From Virgibacillus doumboii (GTDB taxonomy: Bacteria; Bacillota; Bacilli; Bacillales; Amphibacillaceae): a stretch of DNA of 64,000 nt. The translations under genes and the position numbers were made by a program. The notes beneath the pieces were generated by a model. The model did not search any database, had not been told where the DNA came from, and saw only the letters and a list, made by a program, of their open reading frames with translations. Shown one piece after another: positions 7,849 to 16,594 of the stretch. The DNA lies in contig NZ_CADCWQ010000001.1 of the NCBI RefSeq assembly GCF_902806455.1, positions 2,666,001 to 2,730,000 on the forward strand. Reading direction: 5' to 3'. The stretch's first letter is position 1, and every line of letters begins with the position of its first letter.

Positions 7849-7967
7849 CATTACCAGTATAGCTTTCATTTTGTTTAAGATAAAATGATTTGTCCAACTT
7901 AACTGGTTGATATAGGTGTTTTGGTATGGGCAATTTTTACATCCTGTTACTATCATTACTAGTATAA
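7849..7967. promoter_or_regulatory. Direct repeat, candidate operator between XRE and AKR genes
   Basis: CATTACCAGTATAG at 7849-7862 and CATTACTAGTATAA at 7954-7967 match at 12 of 14 positions; the second contains the palindrome TACTAGTA. Their position in the divergent intergenic region makes them candidate sites for the XRE regulator. Inference only. Confidence 0.4.
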
Positions 7968-8038
7968 ACATGCAGTGGTTGTAGCCGCGTTTATTCGTTA
8001 AGATAAAAGCATATCACAAATTAAAGGAGGACATTCTA

Positions 8039-9004
<966 letters not shown>

Positions 9005-9029
9005 TTGACTAATTTATTGTTTAAAATGC

Positions 9030-9076
9030 AAAAAGGCTTGGGCTATTCTTCTGAAATGTAGTCCAAGCCTTTTTTA
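9030..9076 (+). terminator. Strong Rho-independent terminator after the AKR gene
   Basis: AAAAAGGCTTGG and CCAAGCCTTTTT pair as a stem, extended by GCT/AGT, followed by a T run. Confidence 0.8.
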
Positions 9077-9089
9077 AGAAGTATGACAC

Positions 9090-9122
9090 CATACTTATTC
9101 CTGATTAGCGCCCGATTGCTTA
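9090..9122 (+). repeat. GCGCCCGATTGCTTA repeat, copy 9 (right half)
   Basis: Only the right block TACTTATTCCTGATTAGCGCCCGATTGCTTA type sequence is kept. It lies directly after the stop codon of the minus-strand M50 protease gene. Confidence 0.65.
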
Positions 9123-9132
9123 AAACCGAATT

Positions 9133-9600
9133 TTAATCCTTTAATACTTGCAACAGTTGTAAACCATCAGATGGGAGACCATTATATCCTCCCATCCACC
9201 GAGGATATTTTACAGGAATCATTGTTGCAAAGAACTGGATGAAATTAAATGTTGCTGTCCAGCCTAACAAAGAACGCAATTCACTTTGAGAAACTATCAA
9301 TGCTATCACTCCAAATAAAAGTGCAAGTAATAATGACATTATAGGTCCCCCGGCAAGTGCAATAGCTTTTTGTCGTTTAAGTAAACCTTTTCCCCAATAT
9401 GCGAAACCTATATAAGACCACTGTATATGAAAGTGAAGCCTTCCCATTCTGAAATTTTCTTTATTATTCTTATTAATTTTACCCAAGTAAATATGTACAT
9501 TTGAATTTGAAGTAGAGACAGCGCCAATTCCATGCCCTATCTCATGCAATAAGATACAGATTGGCACAACTAGAATAAAGAAAATTAAATATAATAACAG
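9133..9600 (-). CDS. M50-family membrane metalloprotease-like protein
   Basis: The zinc motif HEIGH lies near the N-terminus after a hydrophobic segment, and the second motif region contains LPSDGLQLLQ with the Asp expected of M50 proteins. Three further hydrophobic stretches are visible. The best ribosome site, GGAGGG, precedes a CTG at 9600 and includes a natural first membrane segment (LLLYLIFFILVVPIC); a GTG at 9567 is the alternative but has no site. It is shorter than most site-2 proteases. Substrate unknown. Confidence 0.65.
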   Translation of the reverse strand: MLLYLIFFILVVPICILLHEIGHGIGAVSTSNSNVHIYLGKINKNNKENFRMGRLHFHIQWSYIGFAYWGKGLLKRQKAIALAGGPIMSLLLALLFGVIALIVSQSELRSLLGWTATFNFIQFFATMIPVKYPRWMGGYNGLPSDGLQLLQVLKD

Positions 9601-9630
9601 ATTCTTCCCTCCATTCTTTGTTCTAGTTTC

Positions 9631-9698
9631 AATATTGGAATATTGCCCTTTTATCCAATTTAGTCGTTATTACTTATTCCTGATAAGCGCCCGTTTGA
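9631..9698 (+). repeat. GCGCCCG palindromic repeat, copy 10
   Basis: AATATTGGAATATTGCCC is the left block and TACTTATTCCTGATAAGCGCCCGTTTG the right. It is placed eleven bases beyond the original stop codon of the broken pyridoxamine-oxidase-like gene. Confidence 0.7.
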
Positions 9699-9708
9699 TG
9701 AATAGTTC

Positions 9709-10149
9709 CTATACACTTGGTATAAAGGACTGATCTCGCACTACAACCGTTTCTGGAACAAATCGAATTAAAATGTTACCCATCCTCTAAATCCTCGAAT
9801 CTTGGTTCCCATTTTTCCTCTGCTGATCCTAGGTAACGCGTTAATAATCGTGTCGCAATTCCTTTAATGGTTCTACGGTAGCGCGTCCCTTAAACCCTAC
9901 GTGTAATACCTTTCCAGTGATGTGATTAAAGTCAACTATACCGATGGCACATTCAGGGGTTTCTTCTATCCTCCGTGGAAAGCTATCTGAAGAGGGAGAT
10001 CCGATAATCCAAATACACTCATTTTCCCAGTGATACCAAACAGGAGATTCCCTTGGCCCTTCCTGTGATAAAGTCGAAAGATGTGCAAATAATGGTTTCA
10101 TTAGAAATTCATCCAAGTTAAAACTTCGGTTTCCTCTGATAACTTTCAA
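9709..10149 (-). pseudogene. Pyridoxamine 5'-phosphate oxidase-like flavin protein gene, two frameshifts
   Basis: The first 102 codons encode a split-barrel FMN-binding protein (FAHLSTLSQEGPRESPVWYHW, then GKVLHVGFKGRATVEP). A stop follows at 9841, but shifting frame gives RLLTRYLGSAEEKWEPRFED, and a second shift gives GNILIRFVPETVVVRDQSF to a stop at 9709. One apparent base loss and one gain cancel, so the region is exactly 147 codons. This is either a recently broken gene or assembly error in two places. Family members act on flavin or pyridoxal cofactors. Confidence 0.7.
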
Positions 10150-10212
10150 TTCCTACACCCTTTCCAATAGGTGATTCTTTCTTAACACCAAATTTAGCAG
10201 TCTATTCAAAAT

Positions 10213-10788
10213 TTAAACCCTTAGCGAGCCACGGAAACCTCTGGCGCCATAGTAAGAGGACGGACCGCTGTGATACACGAAGACGTGTCCGGCATAGCAA
10301 TCACAAAAAAGCGCACCGCCAAGTTCTCTAATATCAGAAGGAGTTTTCACCCAACTTGACGTTTTCATATCGAAATCTCCAAGTTTCTGCAATTCCCGAT
10401 ATTGACCTTCCGTTAATAGTTCAATGCCTATAGCAGTTGCCATATCAATCGCATTATTTTCCGGTTTATGTTTTTTCCTTGACTCCAGCGCTTGACGGTC
10501 ATAACAGACACTTCTACGACCTTTAGGACTTTCTTTCGAGCAATCATAAAAAATGTATTCATCTTTATCATGACCAACAACATCAGGTTCTCCACCAGTT
10601 TCTTCCATTTTGTTGAGCGACCACAGTTTCTTAGGATTAGATTCCAACCTTCCCTGGACGTTAGTCCATTCAAGATTTACATGGCGGTTCATGTTTTTCT
10701 CAAAACGGTGTTTTAATGTACTAAGGAATTCTTCACGTTGTTTTGGTGACAATTCCTTTTTATTACCGATTTTATTTCCCTTTGTCAT
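10213..10788 (-). CDS. DUF4256 domain-containing protein, 191 aa
   Basis: The whole length matches my memory of the DUF4256 family: EFLSTLKHRFEKNMNRH near the start, GGEPDVVGHDKDEYIFYDC in the middle and a Cys-containing C-terminal part with GPSSYYGARGFRGSLRV. It is soluble and without signal. The start has AGGAGG upstream. No biochemical function is known to me. Confidence 0.85.
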   Translation of the reverse strand: MTKGNKIGNKKELSPKQREEFLSTLKHRFEKNMNRHVNLEWTNVQGRLESNPKKLWSLNKMEETGGEPDVVGHDKDEYIFYDCSKESPKGRRSVCYDRQALESRKKHKPENNAIDMATAIGIELLTEGQYRELQKLGDFDMKTSSWVKTPSDIRELGGALFCDCYAGHVFVYHSGPSSYYGARGFRGSLRV

Positions 10789-10916
10789 GTTAATTCCTCC
10801 TTTTTATATGACTTCTCTATACTTAGGACTTATTCCTTTGGAATTTTAAAAAAAATACATCTGATTTAACCCATGAAGGGCCTCCAATACCAGTAAATAT
10901 GAGTCGCAACGAGGTT

Positions 10917-11624
10917 CTAATAACCAGGAAAAACATCTTTTTTGATATTTCGTTTTGAAATATTATTATTCTGTAAGTCAGTGGAAATGGAATCTACCAT
11001 TGACTTAGATCCTGAAATAAAGTATTGGCCATTATTTGCATAGGAGGTGGTAAATGCATCTATCTCCTGCTGTAAGTCCTCCCTTGAATCAAGGTAAGTT
11101 ACACTTATGGAAGTGCTATTAGCAATGTTATCAAGCTCATCTTTAAATAGATATAACTTTTGGCTATCCATGTAGAGTAGGTTAATTTGTTGCTCAACTC
11201 TATTTCCTTCTGTCTCTATTTGTTTTAACATGGATCGAAATGGGGTAATTCCCATTCCGCCTGCAATCAAGAGGGTGGGGCTGTTATCTTTTAAATAAAA
11301 TGATCCCACAGGCCCGCTCATCTTAATCTTCATTCCCTTTTCTAATTCTAGTAACGCGTTCTTAAAGTCACTTGGGTTATCACTAATACTCGTTGTTATT
11401 TTAATTGTATTTTCTGCAGGGGCAGCAGACACACTGAACGGTCGTATAGGTTTTTTGACGGTATTATGAATAATATTAAACAAACCATGCTGTCCTGCCT
11501 GCCAAGTTACATCTTTATCATTTTCAAAGACAAATGTATATACATTCTCTGCTTCTTTGTAGCTTTCTAAAAATAATAACTCCCTCTTTTTGAATATGCC
11601 TAATGCATCTTTAACAAAACTCAT
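10917..11624 (-). CDS. FAD/NAD(P)-dependent ferredoxin-reductase-type oxidoreductase
   Basis: A 235-residue reductase. The FAD domain has RPFSVSAAP near residue 70 (RxFS motif); the NAD(P) domain has LLIAGGMGITPFRSM near residue 120 and YFISGSKSMV near the end. It lacks an iron-sulfur or globin partner domain, so it probably passes electrons to a separate protein. ATG at 11624 is chosen because AGGAGGTC lies eight bases before it. The electron acceptor is unknown. Confidence 0.85.
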   Translation of the reverse strand: MSFVKDALGIFKKRELLFLESYKEAENVYTFVFENDKDVTWQAGQHGLFNIIHNTVKKPIRPFSVSAAPAENTIKITTSISDNPSDFKNALLELEKGMKIKMSGPVGSFYLKDNSPTLLIAGGMGITPFRSMLKQIETEGNRVEQQINLLYMDSQKLYLFKDELDNIANSTSISVTYLDSREDLQQEIDAFTTSYANNGQYFISGSKSMVDSISTDLQNNNISKRNIKKDVFPGY

Positions 11625-11756
11625 CTTTCCGACCTCCTGATTTGACAATTATTATCCTAAAACGGTCTGAGGTTGCTTTCAATCATTAAATAACTTTTCA
11701 TCGTAACCGCTTTCTTTCCACTTTGTATAGGTTTAGTTATGATCCCGAAAGTTAAA

Positions 11757-11801
11757 AAACAGATCACGTGTTGGATATGGATACCATTTTGTGATCTGTT
11801 T
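11757..11801. terminator. Terminator downstream of the ArsR-AHSA1 fusion gene
   Basis: AAACAGATCAC and GTGATCTGTTT form an 11-bp stem. On the minus strand it ends in GTTTTTTAAC, fitting termination of the gene at 11860. Confidence 0.7.
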
Positions 11802-11859
11802 ATGATACTCAGCTATTTCTCACGATTAGGGAAAGGAGATGTTTTCGTACGGAATGCGG

Positions 11860-12597
11860 TTATTGCTCCAACACTTTTTCGAGCTGCTCACCAAATTTCG
11901 TCCAACTATATTTTGCTCCTTCGAGAGCTCCTTTAGTGGCTTTTGTTTCTTCACTGAATCCAGTTTGATCGAAATGTAGATGAGTCCCATCTGAACTTTT
12001 TGTCAATGTCCATGTAATAGTAGTCTTTTCTCCGGCACTTTCCCAAGTGTAAGATAATTTATTAGGCTTCTCTACTTCGAGTACTTCACCATCTACAATT
12101 CCATTCCACCATTCATTCGGCTCAGCCCTGAATTGAAATTTATGCCCAACAACTGGTTTAAAGTCATTTTCCCAAATCCATTTTGTAAGCATATCCGATT
12201 CAGTTAATGCGTTCCACACTTGTTCAATTGAACTTGTAAATTGAAAATCTAATGATACATCTGATTTCATTTTTTGTCCCTCCAACAAATGATTTAATTT
12301 TACAATTCTTTCTTTCCAGAAATCTTCGTAAAAAGACACCCAATCTTGAATCTCTTTCAACGGAGTGGCATTCAAGCGATACCTTGTTTCTCTGCCTGCT
12401 TTTCTGCTAGTTACAAGCCCCGCCTCTTTTAGAATTGCTAAATGCTTTGAAACTGCAGTACGTCCCATTTCAAAGTGAACAGTTAAGTCATAAAGAGGTA
12501 ATTCTTCTGCATCCGCCAATAGGCGGAGTAGCTTTCGTCGGTTTGAATCGGCAACAGCCTCATAAACATCCCTATCTGTTCCTATTTCGTTCAACAT
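11860..12597 (-). CDS. ArsR HTH domain fused to an SRPBCC/AHSA1 domain
   Basis: Residues about 1-100 form an ArsR winged helix (VADSNRRKLLRLLADAEE, then MGRTAVSKHLAILKEAGLV). The rest is an activator-of-Hsp90-like START fold (FTSSIEQVWNALTESDMLTK, SYTWESAGEKTTITWTL). Such fusions act as repressors whose AHSA1 domain probably binds a ligand. The start is ATG at 12597 behind GGGGAGGG. Two matching palindromes upstream suggest self-regulation. Confidence 0.88.
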   Translation of the reverse strand: MLNEIGTDRDVYEAVADSNRRKLLRLLADAEELPLYDLTVHFEMGRTAVSKHLAILKEAGLVTSRKAGRETRYRLNATPLKEIQDWVSFYEDFWKERIVKLNHLLEGQKMKSDVSLDFQFTSSIEQVWNALTESDMLTKWIWENDFKPVVGHKFQFRAEPNEWWNGIVDGEVLEVEKPNKLSYTWESAGEKTTITWTLTKSSDGTHLHFDQTGFSEETKATKGALEGAKYSWTKFGEQLEKVLEQ

Positions 12598-12628
12598 CAC
12601 CCTCCCCTTAATCCTCACAATTCAAAAA

Positions 12629-12682
12629 GACACTTGTAGGTGTCCTATTTGGTTTTAATAATACGACACCTTTAAGTGTCGT
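12629..12682. promoter_or_regulatory. Two GACAC-N6-GTGTC palindromes, likely ArsR operators
   Basis: GACACTTGTAGGTGTC at 12629-12644 and GACACCTTTAAGTGTC at 12665-12680 share the same 5-6-5 layout, 36 bp apart; the second is extended to ACGACAC/GTGTCGT. They lie 32-85 bp upstream of the ArsR-AHSA1 start codon. Spacing and symmetry suit a dimeric winged-helix repressor. Confidence 0.65.
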
Positions 12683-12931
12683 GTCAAGAATTTCCTTGAT
12701 AAAATATTTTGTAAACAGTCAACTTAACTCCCCTTTGTATCATCCTATAACTTTAAAACATATCTTCATTATTTCAAATATAAATACCCTAATTAACAAC
12801 CAACTGTTATTCAACAATATGGCCCGTTAATGGAATAATCACTTTATTTTCACCTTACTTCAGACAATTCGAAATCCAAAGGACTAATAGATCGCTACAT
12901 TATTTCAAATCCACATCCTATAAGGGAAAAC
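12683..12931. other. Intergenic stretch with a left-half repeat copy
   Basis: 12805-12845 (CTGTTATTCAACAATATGGCCC) matches the left block of the dispersed GCGCCCG repeat, but the right palindromic half is missing. This is the last recognisable relative before the repeat-free region. Nothing else is visible. Confidence 0.4.
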
Positions 12932-13579
12932 TCAATCCTGATTCATACCTACATCATGTTTCACTGCCCAAATTGCCAGTTGTGTCCGATCGCGCAGACC
13001 GGTTTTTTGCAAAATTTGTGTGATGTTATTTTTCACGGTACCGATTGATAAATAAAGCTCCTTTGAAATTTCCTTGTTTGTTTTCCCTTCACCAACCAGC
13101 CGTGTGATTGTTATCTCCCTTTGTGACAAATCAATATCAACAGTTGCCTTACTCGACGAGCGATCCAGCAATCGTGGCATCACTTTTGCCGCCACTTCAT
13201 CATGAATTGTCAGTCCGCCGTTCATGCAGCTGTGAACTGCCTCTATCAATTTAGCTGATTCGGAAGTCTTCAGTAAAAAGCCATTTGCCCCATCTTTCAG
13301 TGTCTGGACAGCATATTCGTCATCGTTAAACGTTGTCAGAACCAGTATTTTTACATCGGGCCAGCGTTTTTTAATTTCTCTGGTTGCTTCAATGCCATTC
13401 ATTACTGGCATCCTTACATCCATCATGACAAAATCAACCATATGCCGCTCCAAAATATCCAATGCATGCTGACCATTGTCAGCCTCATGAGTCACGGTAA
13501 TATTCTCATCCTGCTCTAATATTACCTTTAACCCTTGTCGGACAATAGCCTGGTCTTCAACCAGCAACACACGTATCAT
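12932..13579 (-). CDS. NarL/FixJ-family response regulator
   Basis: A 215-residue regulator: a receiver domain with acidic pocket LLVEDQ at residues 5-10, phospho-acceptor Asp in FVMMDVRMP near residue 54 and Lys in GFLLKTS; then a LuxR-type HTH (LSQREITITRLVGEGKTNKE, LSIGTVKNNI). It overlaps the upstream kinase gene by four bases (ATGA), so the pair is translated together. Target genes are unknown; the divergent SDR gene beyond the kinase is a candidate. Confidence 0.93.
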   Translation of the reverse strand: MIRVLLVEDQAIVRQGLKVILEQDENITVTHEADNGQHALDILERHMVDFVMMDVRMPVMNGIEATREIKKRWPDVKILVLTTFNDDEYAVQTLKDGANGFLLKTSESAKLIEAVHSCMNGGLTIHDEVAAKVMPRLLDRSSSKATVDIDLSQREITITRLVGEGKTNKEISKELYLSIGTVKNNITQILQKTGLRDRTQLAIWAVKHDVGMNQD

Positions 13580-14670
13580 TTATTTTCCTCCTCCTCAGCA
13601 GGAATTGTACCCATAACAACAAAATTCTCCTCTGTCTGATAAACGTTTAATGTTCCTTTAACCTCTTCAAGCCGTTCCTGCATGTTTGACAGTCCAAACC
13701 CAAATTCTAATGGCCTTGTATCATGAACTTTATTAATAATTTCAAACGAAACAGCACCTGTAGCCGATTTCCCCAGGATAATTTGCACTTCCCGTGACTG
13801 TGCGTGACGCATTGCGTTAGTCAGCGCTTCCTGGATAACCCGGTATAATGTAACACTTTTTTCATTCGAGAGTGGAACCGACAGAATCCCTTGTTTTACC
13901 GTGAACTGAACAAAAATATTGCTTTCCGCTTCCAATTTACGAATTAAATGGACAACTGTCGCAAGACCCTCATGTTCCTCACTTTTTAGTGCTTTTACCG
14001 CCTGACGTGTTTCATCAAGGCTTTCCTGAGCCATTTGTTTTAACCCTCTATATTCCGACGTATCATTTTGTATCGCAAGCATTTCCAGTTTCATAATTAA
14101 GGCAGTCAGACGGTGACCAACCGAATCATGAATATCCCGCGCTATTTTTGTCCGCTCCTCAAGTCGTGCTTCTTTACGTGCAACAAGATTCATACGCTTC
14201 AGCTTTCGATACTCGCCGAGAACTTGTTCATACATCTCATTCAGATCATTCTTTTCCAATGTTATTCGATTGTGCACGATGATCAGAAAATAAAAGAAAC
14301 AGCACAGAACAGTCATCTCAATGATTCTATTGGTAAAAATAAAAGAAATAACCAGTGTTAAAGCCAAATTGAACAGAAGATACAGCTTAAAATATGTTTC
14401 TTTTTGACGGTATGCCGAAACCATTGATAAAAACAGCAATAACAAAAAAGTATATGTAAGTTCATCAGTCATCAGTATTCCATGAGTAAAAATAATAACT
14501 GATAAAGCAAGATAAAGAGGAAATAACTCTCTTCGTATAGAAATAAAGAAATACAAGCTTAGTACCACTGCTGCAACTATTAGACTGATAGCTTGATTTT
14601 CACTGTATCCGATGATCATTAATGCCCAAAGTCCGCAAAATGTGAGCAGCCGTAACCAGAAAATCTTCAC
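13576..14670 (-). CDS. HisKA_3-type sensor histidine kinase
   Basis: A 364-residue membrane kinase. About four to six hydrophobic segments occupy residues 1-135, followed by a coiled linker (EMYEQVLGEYRKLKRM), the phospho-acceptor His in RDIHDSVGHRLTALI and an HATPase domain with NAMRHAQSREV and FGFGLSNMQERL. It has no extracellular sensor domain, so it probably senses a membrane or intramembrane signal. The start is GTG with AGGTGA upstream. It partners the overlapping response regulator. Confidence 0.92.
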   Translation of the reverse strand: MKIFWLRLLTFCGLWALMIIGYSENQAISLIVAAVVLSLYFFISIRRELFPLYLALSVIIFTHGILMTDELTYTFLLLLFLSMVSAYRQKETYFKLYLLFNLALTLVISFIFTNRIIEMTVLCCFFYFLIIVHNRITLEKNDLNEMYEQVLGEYRKLKRMNLVARKEARLEERTKIARDIHDSVGHRLTALIMKLEMLAIQNDTSEYRGLKQMAQESLDETRQAVKALKSEEHEGLATVVHLIRKLEAESNIFVQFTVKQGILSVPLSNEKSVTLYRVIQEALTNAMRHAQSREVQIILGKSATGAVSFEIINKVHDTRPLEFGFGLSNMQERLEEVKGTLNVYQTEENFVVMGTIPAEEEENK

Positions 14671-14741
14671 CCGACAATCACCTGCCTTGTTAAAAAGATT
14701 AGCAGAAATTCATAATTTTTGAAATAATAAATAGGTTTCTC

Positions 14742-14777
14742 TACTTTAATTAAGTCCAATATATTATACTTAAAGTA
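14742..14777. promoter_or_regulatory. Inverted repeat TACTTTAA-N20-TTAAAGTA upstream of the SDR gene
   Basis: The two 8-bp arms lie in the divergent region between the kinase and SDR genes, overlapping AT-rich promoter-like sequence. It is a candidate site for the response regulator. Inference only. Confidence 0.3.
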
Positions 14778-14798
14778 AACGATAAAAGGGGCGATTCG

Positions 14799-15899
14799 AT
14801 GAAGCATACGTATTTTCTCACTGGTTATCCCGGTTTTCTTGCCTCAAGTTTAATCCGGCAACTACTTGATGATCATCGGGAAGAAGCGGAACACATCTAT
14901 CTTTTAGTATTACCATCCCTCAAAGACAAAGCATCCAAACAACTGGAACACCTCACAGAAAGCACAAAGATTGACCATGATTTATTCACCATTGTAGAAG
15001 GAGACATTACCGAGCCGACACTGGCGATTGATGCAGACATAAACCGTGTATTGCAGGAATCAGTAACACATGTCTTTCATTTAGCAGCGATATACGATCT
15101 GGCCGTTCCACAAGATATTGCTTTTCGTGTCAATGTCAATGGAACTGCAAACGTGAATAATTGGGTGAAAACATTGGGCAACCTGGAACGATACATTTAT
15201 TTCAGTACGGCATATGTAGCCGGAAAACGGGAAGGTAAAATTTATGAGAGTGAGTTGGTTGAAGGACAGTCGTTTAAAAATCACTACGAGGAAACAAAAT
15301 ATCATGCAGAGGTATTGGTCGAGGAACTCAAAAAATCAATACCCACGACCATCATCAGACCCGGAGTTGTAAAAGGGCATTCAGAAACTGGAGTAACGAT
15401 GAAATTTGACGGGCTCTATTTTATGCTGAATATGCTTGATCATCTGAGTTTTCTGCCACTCATTCCATTTATCGGAGAAGGAAAACCTGAAGGGAATTTT
15501 GTGCCGTCTGATTATGTTCTGAAAGCAACGAGTTATCTTGCAATTGATCCTGTCGGAGAAGGGAAAACATATCATTTAACAGATCCGAACCCATATACAA
15601 TGGGTGAATTGACCAAAATGCTCAGTGAAGCCTATCTGGGCAGGACACCACAGGGAACAATACCGTGGTCATGGATGAACGGAATGTTATCCGCCGCCCC
15701 AATACGCAGATGGCTGCAGGTTGAACAGGAAGCGATGGATTATTTCGTAATTGATTCATCGTATGATTGCTCGGTTGCTGTCAACGATTTACAAGAATCA
15801 GGAATCAGTTGTCCGGACCTGAAAGACACGATTAATCCGATGATTGATTTCTATCGGAAATACAAGCATGACAAAAGTAGGCATATTTATATACGTTAA
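14799..15899 (+). CDS. Extended SDR / male-sterility type NAD(P)-dependent reductase
   Basis: A 366-residue protein with nucleotide-binding FLTGYPGFLASSLIRQ at residues 6-21, the VFHLAAIYDL stretch near residue 94, and the catalytic YEETKYHAE (YxxxK) near residue 168. These resemble thioester reductase or fatty acyl reductase domains. AAAGGGG precedes the ATG. It is divergent from the two-component system, which may control it. A lipid-related substrate is likely but unproven. Confidence 0.85.
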   Translation: MKHTYFLTGYPGFLASSLIRQLLDDHREEAEHIYLLVLPSLKDKASKQLEHLTESTKIDHDLFTIVEGDITEPTLAIDADINRVLQESVTHVFHLAAIYDLAVPQDIAFRVNVNGTANVNNWVKTLGNLERYIYFSTAYVAGKREGKIYESELVEGQSFKNHYEETKYHAEVLVEELKKSIPTTIIRPGVVKGHSETGVTMKFDGLYFMLNMLDHLSFLPLIPFIGEGKPEGNFVPSDYVLKATSYLAIDPVGEGKTYHLTDPNPYTMGELTKMLSEAYLGRTPQGTIPWSWMNGMLSAAPIRRWLQVEQEAMDYFVIDSSYDCSVAVNDLQESGISCPDLKDTINPMIDFYRKYKHDKSRHIYIR

Positions 15900-15974
15900 A
15901 TAAAATAATTTACAGACTTATGAGAATTTTTTACCATTTCCTAAAAATTACCACTAAAATATCTGATTTTGTTG

Positions 15975-15989
15975 TATACTATAATGGAC
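15975..15989 (+). promoter_or_regulatory. Probable promoter -10 region for the small toxin gene
   Basis: TGTATACTATAATG carries an extended -10 (TG.TATACT) and an overlapping TATAAT, 21-35 bases before the GTG of the 28-codon gene. The -35 is poor. Confidence 0.5.
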
Positions 15990-16009
15990 ACGTTATGCAG
16001 GGTGAGCGA

Positions 16010-16096
16010 GTGATAGAAATTGACAAGACTCTCGAGTTGATGTTGATGTTTGGAACACTCGTAGCGTTGATTGTTAGCAGCCATGAAAAAAAGTAA
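16010..16096 (+). CDS. Putative holin-like toxin (type I toxin), 28 aa
   Basis: GTG at 16010 follows AGGGTGAG. The peptide has a short polar start, one hydrophobic helix (LELMLMFGTLVALIV) and a charged end (SSHEKK). This pattern and the hairpin immediately after it match the putative holin-like toxin family of Bacillus (TxpA/BsrG-like type I toxins), which insert into the membrane and are silenced by an antisense RNA. An ATG at 15995 in frame is an alternative start. The antisense promoter was not identified. Confidence 0.7.
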   Translation: MIEIDKTLELMLMFGTLVALIVSSHEKK

Positions 16097-16140
16097 TCAC
16101 CCTGCCGTCTTCGTAAACCTGGGATAATTACTTTTTTTCG
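16090..16140 (+). terminator. Terminator hairpin overlapping the toxin gene end
   Basis: AAGTAATCACCC and GGGATAATTACTT pair around a short loop and end in TTTTTTT. The stop codon lies within the left arm, as in other holin-like toxin loci. Confidence 0.7.
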
Positions 16141-16594
16141 GACCCGATACGGAGTCGCCGTCCCTTGCGGATAACTGTCTGAGTCGCAAGTTGCCGCTTG
16201 CGGCTCATTTTACGCACTTGAAAAAAAACAACCAATTTAATAGTATTTATTTCATCTTCAATTTATTCTCTTTCTGTGAAAATACTTAAAACTTTTTTTC
16301 AACTAGTTCTTAAGCTCTAAAACACCTTTAGTAATTGTTCCAAAAATACTTCTTTTGTCGTGATTAAATTGTATCATATTTTCACTTTTCAGTCCATTAA
16401 TCATACCCTTTCACTGACTCCTCTACAGTATTTCGCAAAACAAGCATGAAATTCAATGGGTGATAGGAATTAAATTTCATTATTCAATTCTTCACAATTT
16501 ATATTACCTTTTATGGAATGGTCTAATCATAAGCATGATTTATTTTACTTGAATCGGGAAACTTAAATTGTAAGTAATCTTTGAAAGAGGGTTT
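16141..16594. other. AT-rich intergenic region, no clear gene
   Basis: GC-rich GAGTCGCCGTCCC-type sequence at 16150-16215 is the likely place for an antisense RNA or decayed repeat. A minus-strand frame at about 16290-16405 (33 codons) has no ribosome site and is not called. The rest is AT-rich. Confidence 0.3.

Noticed and set aside
10428..10849. Frames overlapping the DUF4256 gene on both strands
   Set aside because: Shadow frames without start signals; the 191-aa frame has the recognisable family sequence and an AGGAGG site.
16290..16405. 33-codon minus-strand frame downstream of the toxin gene
   Set aside because: No proper ribosome spacing and AT-rich chance composition; left as intergenic.
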